From an uncultured Devosia sp. (GTDB lineage Bacteria > Pseudomonadota > Alphaproteobacteria > Rhizobiales > Devosiaceae), in contig NZ_CAMLHM010000012.1 of assembly GCF_946479885.1 (NCBI RefSeq), positions 17,680-81,679 on the forward strand: a DNA stretch of 64,000 bases, given 5' to 3'. Positions within the stretch are counted from its first letter, which is position 1, and the number at the start of each line of letters is the position of its first letter. This document shows positions 1 through 8,885 of this stretch, piece by piece. The translations under genes were made by a program, and so were the position numbers. The notes under the pieces were generated by a model, which saw only the letters and a program-made list of their open reading frames with translations, searched no databases and had not been told where the DNA came from.

Positions 1-53
1 TCGAAATCATGCAGGCATTTGTCGACGAGGCCGACCAACGCTACGGCGACTGA
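1..53 (+). CDS. 3' end of a probable RatA/COQ10-type START-domain gene (partial)
   Basis: Only the last 16 codons are visible, reading EIMQAFVDEADQRYGD before a TGA at 51-53. The frame runs in from beyond the left edge. The short acidic helix with a final RYG resembles the end of the alphaproteobacterial COQ10/RatA proteins, and in many Rhizobiales that gene (after lipA) lies directly beside cinA and ispDF. The identification rests almost wholly on this neighbourhood; the sequence alone is too short to prove it. Confidence 0.4.
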   Translation, partial: EIMQAFVDEADQRYGD

Positions 54-62
54 GCTTTCTTA

Positions 63-83
63 CCTCTCCCTTCGGGGGAGAGG
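63..83. terminator. GC-rich hairpin between two convergent genes
   Basis: CCTCTCCC (63-70) and GGGAGAGG (76-83) form a perfect 8-bp stem around the loop TTCGG. It sits between the stop at 53 and the convergent cinA stop at 94-96, so it could end transcription from both sides. No T-run follows on either strand, so it is not a textbook intrinsic terminator. Confidence 0.45.
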
Positions 84-93
84 CGAAGGGGGC

Positions 94-606
94 CTAGTCC
101 GGGTCGCTTGTCAGCACTTGCAGCACCAGGTCGAGCGCCGCAGAGACGCTGGCCCGACGAATGTCGTCGCGGCCAAGGTCCCCGAACTGATGTTCGATGA
201 CGACCGTCGCCAGTTCCGACGACACGGCGATGTAAACCAGACCCACCGGCTTCTTGTCGCTGCCGCCATCGGGGCCGGCAATGCCGGTGACTGCGACCGC
301 ATAGTCCGCCCGCGCGGTATTGCGGGCGCCATCGGCCATGGCGCGAGCCACCTGGTTGCTGACCGCGCCATAGTCGCGGATCAGGCGGGCCTGCACGTGG
401 ATCATGCGGGATTTGGCGGCGTTGGCATAGGTGACGTAGCCGCCATAAACCGCGGCCGAGGCGCCCGGAATATCGGTCAGCGCCGAGGCGACCATGCCGC
501 CGGTACAGCTTTCGGCGGTGACGATGCTCTGTTTCTTTTCGGTGAGGATATCGATGATCCGCTTGCCGGAGCCTGCGGGGGTGCTTTCCGCTTTCCTCGC
601 TGCCAT
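94..606 (-). CDS. cinA: CinA C-terminal-domain family protein (nicotinamide-nucleotide amidase, PncC type)
   Basis: The 170-residue product is the stand-alone CinA C-terminal domain. In the family this domain deamidates nicotinamide mononucleotide to nicotinate mononucleotide, recycling the pyridine ring of NAD. The hallmark TAESCTGG lies near residue 30 and VTGIAGPDGGSDKKPVG near the middle; both are typical active-site segments. The N-terminal molybdopterin-binding-like domain of longer CinA proteins is absent, as usual in Rhizobiales. The ATG at 604-606 overlaps the TGA of ispDF by one base, so the two genes are translationally coupled in one leftward operon. Confidence 0.88.
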   Translation of the reverse strand: MAARKAESTPAGSGKRIIDILTEKKQSIVTAESCTGGMVASALTDIPGASAAVYGGYVTYANAAKSRMIHVQARLIRDYGAVSNQVARAMADGARNTARADYAVAVTGIAGPDGGSDKKPVGLVYIAVSSELATVVIEHQFGDLGRDDIRRASVSAALDLVLQVLTSDPD

Positions 607-1799
607 CAATCGACCCTCCTCGGCACTTCTACGCTTGCGCTCGCCATCGCCACGATACCTTCCTCCCGCCCGGTAAACCCGAGCTGCTCGCTTGTCGTTG
701 CCTTGATCGCGATCCTTGAGGTCGCGATGCCAAGTGTCTCGGCGATGATCCCCTGCATTGCCGCCACATGCGGTCCGATCCTCGGCGCTTCGCAGACGAT
801 TGTCACGTCCAGATTGACGATGCGTCCGCCGGCTTTGGCGACAAGGGCGCCGGCATGCTTGAGGAAGAGCGACGACGCGGCGCCACGCCACTGCATGTCG
901 GAGGGCGGGAAGTGCACGCCGATATCCCCTTCGCCGATGGCGCCCAGGATAGCGTCGGTCAGCGCGTGCAGCGCGACATCGGCATCGGAATGCCCCTTGA
1001 GCTTGGCCTTGTGCGGAATGCGGACGCCGCCCAGCCAGACCGCATCGCCGGGCTCGAACGGGTGGACGTCAAAGCCGGTGCCGACGCGGGTTTCCATTTG
1101 CCTGTCTCCGGAAATGATACGTTCTGCCCGGGCAAAATCCTCGGGATGGGTGATCTTGATATTGTCGCGGTCGCCCTTGACCATGGCGACGCGCAGACCG
1201 GCCCATTCGGCGATCTCGGCATCGTCGGTAAACTGGCGGCGAATGGTCGAGGCGCGCATGTGGGCCGAGAATATCTGCCCGAAGCGAAAACCCTGCGGCG
1301 TCTGCGCGGCGAAGAGCTGGTTGCGATCCTCGGTGATCGTGACTTCGTGGTGGTCGATGGAGCGCTTTATGGTGTCGGTCACACCAAGGGTGGGCAGGGC
1401 CCCCTCCAGCTCGTCGAGCGCAGCGATGACGTCGGCGATTAGCCGGGGCGTAGCGAAGGGCCGCGCCGCATCCTGGATCAGCACCAGGTCGGGCCGCAGC
1501 GGCGCCAGAACCTTCAGCCCCTCGAGCACCGAGGCCTGGCGCGTGGCGGCGCCGACAACCGGCGCCAGCAGTCGCTCATCGACGAGCCCCAGGGCTGCGT
1601 ACCGGTCCGCATGATCGGGATGAATGACGGTTACGATGGTCGTGACGCTGGGCACAGCCAGGAACGCATTGACGGTGCGTGTAAGCACGGGCTTGCCGGC
1701 AATCGGGCGATACTGCTTGGGATCGCTCGAACCATCCGCGTTGACACGTTCGCCCTTGCCGGCCGCCACAACGATGACTGCAATGGATTTTTCGCGCAT
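606..1799 (-). CDS. ispDF: Bifunctional IspD/IspF enzyme of the MEP isoprenoid pathway
   Basis: This is a fusion of two non-consecutive MEP-pathway enzymes. The N-terminal half is the IspD cytidylyltransferase, which makes CDP-methylerythritol from MEP and CTP: VVAAGKGER, then DPKQYR, IQDAARPF and TDTIK. The C-terminal half, from about residue 240, is the IspF cyclase: GTGFDVHPF with its metal-binding Asp/His, GHSDADVALHA, and the terminal ATTSEQLGFTGREEG. The fusion is common in alphaproteobacteria. The start is uncertain: ATG at 1799 gives 397 residues and an N-terminus close to the IspD core; an in-frame ATG at 1832 would add eleven. Neither has a clear ribosome site. The gene diverges from dusB across about 180 bases that must hold both promoters. 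Confidence 0.93.
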   Translation of the reverse strand: MREKSIAVIVVAAGKGERVNADGSSDPKQYRPIAGKPVLTRTVNAFLAVPSVTTIVTVIHPDHADRYAALGLVDERLLAPVVGAATRQASVLEGLKVLAPLRPDLVLIQDAARPFATPRLIADVIAALDELEGALPTLGVTDTIKRSIDHHEVTITEDRNQLFAAQTPQGFRFGQIFSAHMRASTIRRQFTDDAEIAEWAGLRVAMVKGDRDNIKITHPEDFARAERIISGDRQMETRVGTGFDVHPFEPGDAVWLGGVRIPHKAKLKGHSDADVALHALTDAILGAIGEGDIGVHFPPSDMQWRGAASSLFLKHAGALVAKAGGRIVNLDVTIVCEAPRIGPHVAAMQGIIAETLGIATSRIAIKATTSEQLGFTGREEGIVAMASASVEVPRRVD

Positions 1800-1977
1800 G
1801 GAACGGGCTAACTCTGGACTTGAAACCGTCATCTGGTCGTGGTCTAGCGCCCGCCACGGCATGCGGCAAGTGCAGGGCAGCCGCACCGCCTTCAGCACCA
1901 CATAGGGTGTTGCACTGTCAGTCATTTTGGCTATTGTGCGGGCACTATTGCGAAATTGATCATTTCTGGGGCAGTTT

Positions 1978-2979
1978 GTGTCGGTAGATGCCTGCAAGTT
2001 GAGCATCGGTGGCCACGTGGTGCGCAACAACGCGTTCCTGGCACCGATGGCAGGAATCACCGACCGGCCGTTTCGCAAGCTTGCCGAGCGCTTCGGCGCC
2101 GGCATGGTCGTGTCCGAGATGATCGCCAGCAACGCGCTGGCGGTCGGCAATCAGGACATGGCGCGCAAACTCGGCAAGCCGGGTACGCTCCCGCATATGG
2201 TGCAGCTTGCGGGCTGCGAGGCGGAATGGATGGCGCGCGGCGCCCGGATCGCTCATGACGCGGGCGCCGACATCATCGACATCAATTTCGGCTGCCCGGC
2301 CAAGCGCGTGACCGACGGCTATGCCGGATCGGCGCTGATGCGGGTTCCCGACCATGCGATGACGCTGATCGATGCCGTGGTGAAAGCCACGCCGCTGCCG
2401 GTAACGGTCAAGATGCGCCTGGGCTGGGACGATGATAGCCTAAACGCGGCCGAGATGGCGCGGCGCGCCGTCGATGCCGGCGTACGGATGATCACCGTGC
2501 ATGGCCGCACGCGACAGCAGTTCTACAAGGGCTCCGCCCGCTGGGAACTGGTGCGCGCCGTCGTGGAGGCGGTGAATGTACCTGTTGTCGTCAACGGCGA
2601 CATCATCGACCTGGCGACCGCGCGTGAAGCCCTGCAGCAGTCAGGCGCCGCCGCCGTGATGCTGGGCCGGGGCGCGCAGGGACGCCCTTGGGCCGTCGCG
2701 CAGATCGGCGCCGGGCTGGCGGGAGGGGTTGGCCCCACCGCACCACAGGGCGCGGAACTGGCCATGCTGGTCGCCGAGCACTACCAGGACATGCTCATCG
2801 AATACGGCACCGCCGTCGGCTTGCGGGCCGCGCGCAAGCACCTCGATTGGTACACCGAGGCCGCCGGCATCGTGCTCGACAAGCCCGCCCGCAACGCCTT
2901 CCTCAACAACGAAGAGCCCGACGACGTCATCCGTCAGATCGGCACTATCTTCACCAGCGAACAAAGGGCCGCAGCATGA
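1978..2979 (+). CDS. dusB: tRNA-dihydrouridine synthase, DusB/NifR3 type
   Basis: This 333-residue flavoenzyme reduces uridine to dihydrouridine in the D-loop of tRNAs. The FMN barrel begins with PMAGITDRPFRK and carries INFGCPAKRV with the catalytic Cys of the NFGCP motif. VKMRLGWDD, VHGRTRQQFYKG, VVVNGDI and MLGRGAQGRPW follow; this is the full Dus motif set in order. The start is GTG at 1978. The gene heads dusB-ntrB-ntrC, with its TGA overlapping the ntrB ATG. The old name nifR3 comes from this conserved linkage to ntrBC in Rhodobacter and rhizobia. Confidence 0.94.
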   Translation: MSVDACKLSIGGHVVRNNAFLAPMAGITDRPFRKLAERFGAGMVVSEMIASNALAVGNQDMARKLGKPGTLPHMVQLAGCEAEWMARGARIAHDAGADIIDINFGCPAKRVTDGYAGSALMRVPDHAMTLIDAVVKATPLPVTVKMRLGWDDDSLNAAEMARRAVDAGVRMITVHGRTRQQFYKGSARWELVRAVVEAVNVPVVVNGDIIDLATAREALQQSGAAAVMLGRGAQGRPWAVAQIGAGLAGGVGPTAPQGAELAMLVAEHYQDMLIEYGTAVGLRAARKHLDWYTEAAGIVLDKPARNAFLNNEEPDDVIRQIGTIFTSEQRAAA

Positions 2980-4115
2980 GCGCCATTGAGGCCACGGCGC
3001 CCGCCGTCAGCCCCGTTCCGTCGACCGCGGTCCTGCAGGCCCTGCCGCAGCCGATCATCGTGTGCAGCGAGGACCGCCACATTACCTTCGTCAACTACGC
3101 CGCGGAGGCCTTTTTCGGAGCCTCGCTGAGCGTACTGACCCGCCAGCGGCTGGACGATCTCATCGCCTTTGGCTCTCCGATCATCAGCCTGGTGGAAACC
3201 GTGGCTGCCCGGCGCGCACCGATGACCGAGTACCGCGTGCGCATCGGATCCTCGCGCTTCGGCGATGAACGGATTGCCGACGTGTTCGCCAGCCCGCTGT
3301 CGGACAATGACGGCCGGGTAGCGCTGCTGATCCAGGAGCGCACCATGGCCGACAAGATCGATCGGCAGATGGTGTCGCGCGGCGCGGCCCGCTCGGTGAC
3401 GGGCCTGGCCTCCATGCTGGCCCACGAGATCAAGAACCCGCTCTCGGGCATTCGCGGCGCGGCGCAGCTGCTGGAACAGACGGTCAACAGCGACGAGATT
3501 CCGCTGGCCCGGCTGATCCGCGAGGAAACCGACCGCATCGTGCACCTGATCGACCGGGTGGAAGTGTTCGGCGACGAGCGCCCGATGGAACGCGAACCGA
3601 TCAACATCCACGTGGTGCTGGACCGGGTAAAGCTGCTGGCCCGCAACGGCGTGGCGCGGGGCATCGCCTTTTCGGAAGAGTATGATCCATCGCTGCCGCC
3701 GGTCTATGGCAACCGCGACCAGCTCATCCAGGTGTTCCTCAATCTGGTGAAGAATGCCTCAGAAGCCCTTGAGCGAACTCAGAAACCCGAGATCAAGTTC
3801 TCGACGGCGTTTCGTCCCGGCATCCGCATCAGCGTCACCGGCGTGTCCGAGCGCATCTCCCTGCCGCTCGAGATCGTCATCGAGGATAACGGCCCCGGCG
3901 TGCCGCCGGACATCCTGCCGTTCCTGTTCGATCCTTTCGTCACCACCAAGCAGAACGGCTCGGGCCTCGGGCTGGCGCTGGTGGCCAAGATCGTGGGCGA
4001 CCATGGCGGGGTGATCGATTGCGACAGCCGCCCGGGCCGGACCAAATTCAGAATATTGCTTCCCGTTGCGAGCGGGGCATTCCAGGCACCACTTGATGAG
4101 GAAGCGGCCAAATGA
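2976..4115 (+). CDS. ntrB: Nitrogen regulation sensor histidine kinase NtrB
   Basis: This 379-residue soluble two-component kinase has an N-terminal PAS domain (about residues 20-130), a HisKA segment with the phosphorylated His in [11 protein letters not shown] (H150), and a HATPase domain. The ATPase domain shows the N box [10 protein letters not shown], the G1 box IEDNGPGVP and the G2 box [10 protein letters not shown]. There is no membrane segment, as expected for NtrB, which senses nitrogen status through the PII protein GlnB rather than an external ligand. It phosphorylates or dephosphorylates NtrC. Start ATG at 2976 overlaps the dusB stop as ATGA; the 3' end overlaps ntrC the same way. 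Confidence 0.95.
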   Translation: MSAIEATAPAVSPVPSTAVLQALPQPIIVCSEDRHITFVNYAAEAFFGASLSVLTRQRLDDLIAFGSPIISLVETVAARRAPMTEYRVRIGSSRFGDERIADVFASPLSDNDGRVALLIQERTMADKIDRQMVSRGAARSVTGLASMLAHEIKNPLSGIRGAAQLLEQTVNSDEIPLARLIREETDRIVHLIDRVEVFGDERPMEREPINIHVVLDRVKLLARNGVARGIAFSEEYDPSLPPVYGNRDQLIQVFLNLVKNASEALERTQKPEIKFSTAFRPGIRISVTGVSERISLPLEIVIEDNGPGVPPDILPFLFDPFVTTKQNGSGLGLALVAKIVGDHGGVIDCDSRPGRTKFRILLPVASGAFQAPLDEEAAK

Positions 4116-5557
4116 GCCATGTCGTCCTGCTCGCCGATGATGACGCCGCCATTCGCATGGTGCTCAACCAGGCGCTGACCCGCGCCGGCTACGAAGTCCG
4201 ACCGACTGGCAATATTTCCACCATGTGGAACTGGGTGAGCCGGGGCGAGGGCGATATCCTGATCACCGACGTGGCGATGCCCGACGGCAATGCCTTCGAG
4301 GTGATGCCCAAGATCAAGAAGCTGCGGCCCGATCTGCCGATGATCGTGATGAGCGCGCAGAATACCTTCATGACGGCCATCCGCGCTTCGGAAGTGGGCG
4401 CCTACGAATACCTGCCCAAGCCGTTCGACATCACCGAAGTGCTGTCGGTGGTGGCGCGGGCCCTGGCTGATGCCAAGAAGCCGACCAATGCCGAGCGCAA
4501 GGCGGACGAACCGGGCGAGACCATGCCGCTGGTGGGTCGCTCGACGGCCATGCAGGACATCTATCGTGCCCTGGCGCGACTGATGCAGACCGACCTCACG
4601 GTCATGATTACCGGCGAGAGCGGCACCGGCAAGGAACTGGTGGCGCGGGCGCTGCACGACTTCGGCAAGCGCCGCAATGGACCGTTCGTCGCCATCAACA
4701 TGGCCGCCATTCCGCGCGACCTGATCGAGGCCGAACTGTTCGGGCACGAGAAGGGCGCCTTTACCGGTGCGAATACCCGGTCGTCAGGACGGTTCGAGCA
4801 GGCCGAAGGCGGCACGCTGTTCCTCGACGAAATCGGCGACATGCCGATGGATGCCCAAACCCGCCTGCTGCGCGTGTTGCAGGAAGGCGAATACACCATG
4901 GTCGGTGGCCGCAGCGCCATCAAGACCAATGTCCGCATCGTCGCCGCCACCCACCGCGACCTGAGCCAGATGATCCGGCAAGGCCTGTTCCGCGAAGATC
5001 TCTACTATCGCCTCAACGTGGTGCCGATCCGCCTGCCGCCGCTGCGCGAGCGCGTCGACGACGTGGGTGACCTGGCCGCGCATTTCCTCAAGGTCGCGCA
5101 GCGCGAGGGCGAGCCGATCAAGTCGATCTCGCCCGACGCCATCCGGCTGATGCAGAACTACTCCTGGCCCGGCAACGTCCGCGAGTTGGAAAACCTCGTC
5201 CGCCGGCTGTCAGCGCTCTATGCCGACGAGTCCATTTCGGCCGAGATCGTGCAGAACGAGCTCAACATTGCCGAGCGCCCTAGTGTAACGGGGGCCGCCG
5301 GGCCGATGGATGTGTCGATGGCGGTGGAAACCCATGTCGGGCAGCTGCTGCGCGAGTATGAGCCCAACCTGCCGCCGCCGGGCCTCTACCAACGCGTGAT
5401 CGATCGTGTGGAAGCACCGCTGATCGCCATGGCGATCAATGCGTGTGGCGGCAACCAGATCAAGGCGGCGGACCTGCTGGGGCTCAACCGCAATACCCTG
5501 CGCAAGAAGATCCGCACGCATAGCATCGAGATCGTCAAGCACAGCCGGCGCAGCTAA
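4112..5557 (+). CDS. ntrC: Nitrogen regulation response regulator NtrC (sigma-54 activator)
   Basis: The 481 residues give a receiver domain with acceptor Asp53 in [10 protein letters not shown], and a AAA+ domain with Walker A GESGTGKE. The sigma-54 contact loop GAFTGA and Walker [12 protein letters not shown] are intact, and a C-terminal Fis-type helix-turn-helix ([15 protein letters not shown]) binds DNA. All catalytic motifs are present, so it should be a functional enhancer-binding protein turning on nitrogen-assimilation promoters. It is translationally coupled to ntrB (ATGA) and is the last gene of the dusB operon; the next gene is convergent. Confidence 0.96.
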   Translation: MSHVVLLADDDAAIRMVLNQALTRAGYEVRPTGNISTMWNWVSRGEGDILITDVAMPDGNAFEVMPKIKKLRPDLPMIVMSAQNTFMTAIRASEVGAYEYLPKPFDITEVLSVVARALADAKKPTNAERKADEPGETMPLVGRSTAMQDIYRALARLMQTDLTVMITGESGTGKELVARALHDFGKRRNGPFVAINMAAIPRDLIEAELFGHEKGAFTGANTRSSGRFEQAEGGTLFLDEIGDMPMDAQTRLLRVLQEGEYTMVGGRSAIKTNVRIVAATHRDLSQMIRQGLFREDLYYRLNVVPIRLPPLRERVDDVGDLAAHFLKVAQREGEPIKSISPDAIRLMQNYSWPGNVRELENLVRRLSALYADESISAEIVQNELNIAERPSVTGAAGPMDVSMAVETHVGQLLREYEPNLPPPGLYQRVIDRVEAPLIAMAINACGGNQIKAADLLGLNRNTLRKKIRTHSIEIVKHSRRS

Positions 5558-5586
5558 CGCGCCGGTTCCCGGCTCTGCAGCCCGAG

Positions 5587-6726
5587 CTACTTGCGGCGGC
5601 GATTGGCCATATGCAGCGCCATGACGGCCGGTATGGCGAAGGCAAGCACTGCCCAGGATAGGCGCTTGGGCGGCCCGTCGTCGGGCAGGGGGCGTTCCAC
5701 CTTGCCCCGTGCCGGCGGCCAGACCCGGCCAACGCTATCGGCTACATACGCGCCCCGCTGGCCCAGCGGTTCGGACGGCCCGGTCGTCGAGTCCAGCGCG
5801 GTCTGGTGCTCGATCTCCGAGTTCACCTCGGCACCAACGATGATGAGCGTGGCGGTGATCCACAGCCAGGTCATCAGCCCGATCGTCGCGCCCAGCGAGC
5901 CGTAGGTCGCGTTGTCATCGCTGAAATTGGCCACATACCAGGAGAAGAGGCCCGATACGACGCCGAACAGGGGCACGGTGAGGATGACGCCCGGGGTAAC
6001 CCAGCGCCACTTGGCCCGCTGCCGGCTCGGTCCCCAGCGATAGAGTGCGGCAAGACCGGCGAGTACGACGAGCAGCAGCACGCAATAGGACGCGACCCGT
6101 ACGGCCCATTCCACCCCGACCCCGCCTGGCAGAAAGAGCATCGCGTTGGGCAGCACCAGCAAGACCGCCGCCACGAGACAGGCAGCCAGGGCGGCGGCGA
6201 ATGTGAACAGCAATGCCAACCCGTTGAGATGGAGGAAGGACCGCTTCTCCTCCTCGCCATAGGCGATGTTCAGCGCCTCGAACATAGCCTTCACCCCGGC
6301 GCTGGAGCTCCACAAGGCGAGCACGAGCGAGAAAATGAGGGCCAGGCCCAGCGTGTTGTTGCTTTGCGCTGACAGCCGCACCAACTGGTCGCGGATGATC
6401 TCCAGCACCCCGGAAGGCACGATGCCCACCAGCATCTGGACCTGATCGATCACCCCGCTCGGGTTGTTGAACAGGCCATAGATGGAAACGATCGCGGTCA
6501 GCGTCGGTACCAGCGCCAGCAACACGTAGAAGGCCACGCCAGCTGCGGTGAGCAGGATGCGGTCCTGAGCGATACTACGATAGAGCCGCCACATGATGTC
6601 GAGGCGGCCTGGTCCCGGAATTTCGACAGGAGCAGTCGCCTGGCGGCCACGACCGCGCTGGGCTGCGTTCTGTCTGTCGGCCTCAGTGGGAAGCAGGTCC
6701 TCCGCTTCCCCTCGCTTGACTACCAA
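5587..6726 (-). CDS. YihY/BrkB-family inner-membrane protein
   Basis: The product is a polytopic membrane protein with six hydrophobic helices, from ILLTAAGVAFYVLLALVP to MTWLWITATLIIVGAEVNSE; the GAEVN element is characteristic of the YihY (formerly RNase BN-like) family. A C-terminal cytoplasmic tail of about 70 residues ends in one more hydrophobic helix. The molecular function is not established; the old RNase BN label is known to be wrong. I chose TTG at 6726 because GAGGAG lies six bases upstream. A TTG at 6792 has no such site, and an ATG beginning MWRLYRS is also possible. It lies between ntrC and the EamA gene, convergent to ntrC. Confidence 0.82.
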   Translation of the reverse strand: MVVKRGEAEDLLPTEADRQNAAQRGRGRQATAPVEIPGPGRLDIMWRLYRSIAQDRILLTAAGVAFYVLLALVPTLTAIVSIYGLFNNPSGVIDQVQMLVGIVPSGVLEIIRDQLVRLSAQSNNTLGLALIFSLVLALWSSSAGVKAMFEALNIAYGEEEKRSFLHLNGLALLFTFAAALAACLVAAVLLVLPNAMLFLPGGVGVEWAVRVASYCVLLLVVLAGLAALYRWGPSRQRAKWRWVTPGVILTVPLFGVVSGLFSWYVANFSDDNATYGSLGATIGLMTWLWITATLIIVGAEVNSEIEHQTALDSTTGPSEPLGQRGAYVADSVGRVWPPARGKVERPLPDDGPPKRLSWAVLAFAIPAVMALHMANRRRK

Positions 6727-6828
6727 GGTTTGCTCCTCGCCTGGAGCAGCAATGATCGCCCGGCACCGGCTGTTCCGAGCCCGGGCGATCAATTTCGCCA
6801 GACGGTAAACCGGGGACTGTCGCGCCGT

Positions 6829-7803
6829 TCAGGGGGCGTCGACCATTTCGCGACGATTGCGGTGCTCCGTCAGCGCCAGCGTCAGCCCGGCAGCGACCAC
6901 GAGGAACGCCCCGACATAGACGGTGCTGGCGGGCATCTCGCCCCAGAACAGGTAGCCGAAGACGAAGCTCCACATCAGGGCACCATACTCGACCGTACCG
7001 AGTACGCTGGCCGGCACGGCTCGCGCGGCCTCAACCAGCGTGAACTGGCCAAGGCCACCTATAAGCCCCGCGGCAATGCACAGGGCGATTTCGCGCAGAC
7101 TCATGCCCTGCCAGAAGGGTAGGCTGATCGCGCCCATGATCAACATCTGGATCAGGCTCTGGGCAAAAACCTGCACGATGGTGCGCTCGCTTTTGGAGAT
7201 GGTGCGCATGAAGATCATGGCGATCGCCCAGAACAGGGCGGCGCACAACACCACGGCAACTGGCCAACCAATGGTGAAATCACCCGGATTGGCGGCCACC
7301 ACCACGCCAAAAAAGCCGATGGATACGCCGCCGACGCGCGCCAGCGTCAGCCGCTCCTTGAGGAATACCACCGCCAGAACCGTCGTGATGACAGGCGCAA
7401 AGTAGTAGAGCGTGGTCATCTCGGCCAGCTGCAGCTCACGGCCGGCGCTGTAGTACATCACCCAGGCGGACATGGTCATGAGACCTCGGCCAAGGATCAG
7501 CATGCGATTTTTCGAACGCCAGAGTTCCGGGACAATGCCGACGCGACCTATGACCAGGCACAGCGTGACAATGACAACGCTGCGCATGAACAGAATCTGC
7601 GTGACGGGCAGGGTGGTGATTACGCTCTTGATCATCGCGTCATGCACCGAGAAAGCCGTATAGGCGGCGATGCCCATGGCCATGCCGGCAAGGCTGGCGG
7701 TTTCGACGCGGGATGGGTTGGGCGCGGACAAGGGAACAACTCGGAGTGGGGACGATGCGTCTTTGCTCCAGTCCTCGTGCTCTTTGGAGCCGACGTCAAT
7801 CAT
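6829..7803 (-). CDS. EamA/DMT-superfamily transporter
   Basis: This 324-residue protein has ten predicted membrane helices in two homologous halves, the EamA repeat layout. The first repeat ends at LYYFAPVITTVLAVVFLKERLTL; the second contains TVEYGALMWSFVFGYLFWGEMP, the usual position of the conserved Pro/Glu before the last helices. Members export amino acids or other small metabolites, or import sialic acid or purines; the substrate cannot be read from sequence. It runs in the same direction as the YihY gene about 100 bases downstream, so the two may be co-transcribed. Start ATG at 7803. Confidence 0.85.
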   Translation of the reverse strand: MIDVGSKEHEDWSKDASSPLRVVPLSAPNPSRVETASLAGMAMGIAAYTAFSVHDAMIKSVITTLPVTQILFMRSVVIVTLCLVIGRVGIVPELWRSKNRMLILGRGLMTMSAWVMYYSAGRELQLAEMTTLYYFAPVITTVLAVVFLKERLTLARVGGVSIGFFGVVVAANPGDFTIGWPVAVVLCAALFWAIAMIFMRTISKSERTIVQVFAQSLIQMLIMGAISLPFWQGMSLREIALCIAAGLIGGLGQFTLVEAARAVPASVLGTVEYGALMWSFVFGYLFWGEMPASTVYVGAFLVVAAGLTLALTEHRNRREMVDAP

Positions 7804-8017
7804 CCGACCTCAGCTCCGGCCAGCCAAAGTCTGGACTCCTGCTTTGCAAAGGCGCAAATTTTGCCGTCACGACGGCCAGCAGCGGCCGCAGCTCTAACTT
7901 TGATGCGCCATTGACGCATGTCCCCCGCACACCGCGGGGGCATTGCGCGTCCATCCGTGCTCCGGCTGTGGCCGAAGGCTCGTTGCAGCCTGTCCCGGAT
8001 CCAAGGGAGGGAACAAC

Positions 8018-8761
8018 ATGCCTGGTCTCGATACAGCGAATTTCTGGTTCAAGGCGACACAGTCGCCTGTGGTCTCGTCGCCTGGCTTGCGCCGCGCGGC
8101 GGACGTTCCCGTCCAACGCGACCTTGCCACCCGGCGTCGAAGGCACTGGGGCACCCGGGGCGTGGCAATAGGCTGGGCCGCGATGTCCCTCGCCATTCAG
8201 GCCACCGCCGGGCCGCTGCATGACGCGGCCAAAGCCGGCGACGGCGCCCTGATGCAGCAACTGCTCCGCGATGGCGCCGACGTCAACGAACAGGATGAGA
8301 CCGGCGCAACAGCGCTGTTCGTCGCCGCGCAGGCCGGCTGGTACAGCGTCCACGACCAATTGCTGGTCGCGGGGGCGGATGTTTCGATCCGCAACAGTAG
8401 TGGGCTGACGGTCCTCCACGCAGCAGCCTCCAGCGGCGAGGCAGGCGTCATCGCCGGACTCATCGGTGAGGACCATCGCTCGCAGCGCGTCGATCTGGAC
8501 GACCACGACAACGACCTCGGCGTTACCCCGCTCTTCATTGCCACGGAAGCCAATCATGGCAATATCGTCGCCTACCTTGCGGCACATGGAGCCGACCCCG
8601 ATATCCCCAACAAAGCCGGCATCTCGGCGGTCACCCTGGCCGGCCAGAAAGGATATGACCAGATCGTCACCATCCTGCTGCGCAGCGGTGGCACATGCCA
8701 GGAGATCGACCCGACATGGAAGGCGCAATGCGACGAGCGCAAGGCGGCGCTCGGGCTGTAG
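8018..8761 (+). CDS. Ankyrin-repeat protein, probably exported
   Basis: About five ankyrin repeats are visible from PLHDAAKAGDGALMQQLL onward; GADVNEQDETGATALFVAAQAG, GLTVLHAAASSG, GVTPLFIATEANHG and GISAVTLAGQKG show the TxLxxAxxxG pattern. A hydrophobic stretch, VAIGWAAMSLAIQATAG, precedes the first repeat and looks like a signal sequence, followed by a late Cys pair. ATG at 8018 has a good ribosome site (GGGAGGG, six bases upstream) but leaves about 50 odd residues before the hydrophobic segment. A GTG near 8163 would give a compact signal peptide instead. Such proteins bind other proteins; the partner is unknown. It stands alone between two conserved ntr blocks. Confidence 0.75.
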   Translation: MPGLDTANFWFKATQSPVVSSPGLRRAADVPVQRDLATRRRRHWGTRGVAIGWAAMSLAIQATAGPLHDAAKAGDGALMQQLLRDGADVNEQDETGATALFVAAQAGWYSVHDQLLVAGADVSIRNSSGLTVLHAAASSGEAGVIAGLIGEDHRSQRVDLDDHDNDLGVTPLFIATEANHGNIVAYLAAHGADPDIPNKAGISAVTLAGQKGYDQIVTILLRSGGTCQEIDPTWKAQCDERKAALGL

Positions 8762-8767
8762 GCCACC

Positions 8768-8785
8768 GAGCGCGGCGCAGCGCTC
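8768..8785 (+). terminator. Hairpin just after the ankyrin gene
   Basis: GAGCGC (8768-8773) and GCGCTC (8780-8785) form a perfect 6-bp GC stem around GGCGCA, starting six bases after the stop codon. No T-run follows. It may shield ntrY from readthrough. The remaining bases to ntrY are relatively AT-rich (TTTTGGCAACAATTGTC) and are the likely ntrY promoter region. Confidence 0.4.
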
Positions 8786-8885
8786 ACCGACTAGTGTCAC
8801 ATTTTGGCAACAATTGTCTTGAAGGGTCGGGCGAATTGGGTCAGGTTCTGCCCCTGCGGCGGAAATGGAGTGCCCCTGGGCATTG

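Noticed and set aside
19..1614. Long plus-strand frame across cinA and ispDF
   Set aside because: Antisense to two genes with full motif sets; the translation is Ser/Arg/Ala-rich and featureless.
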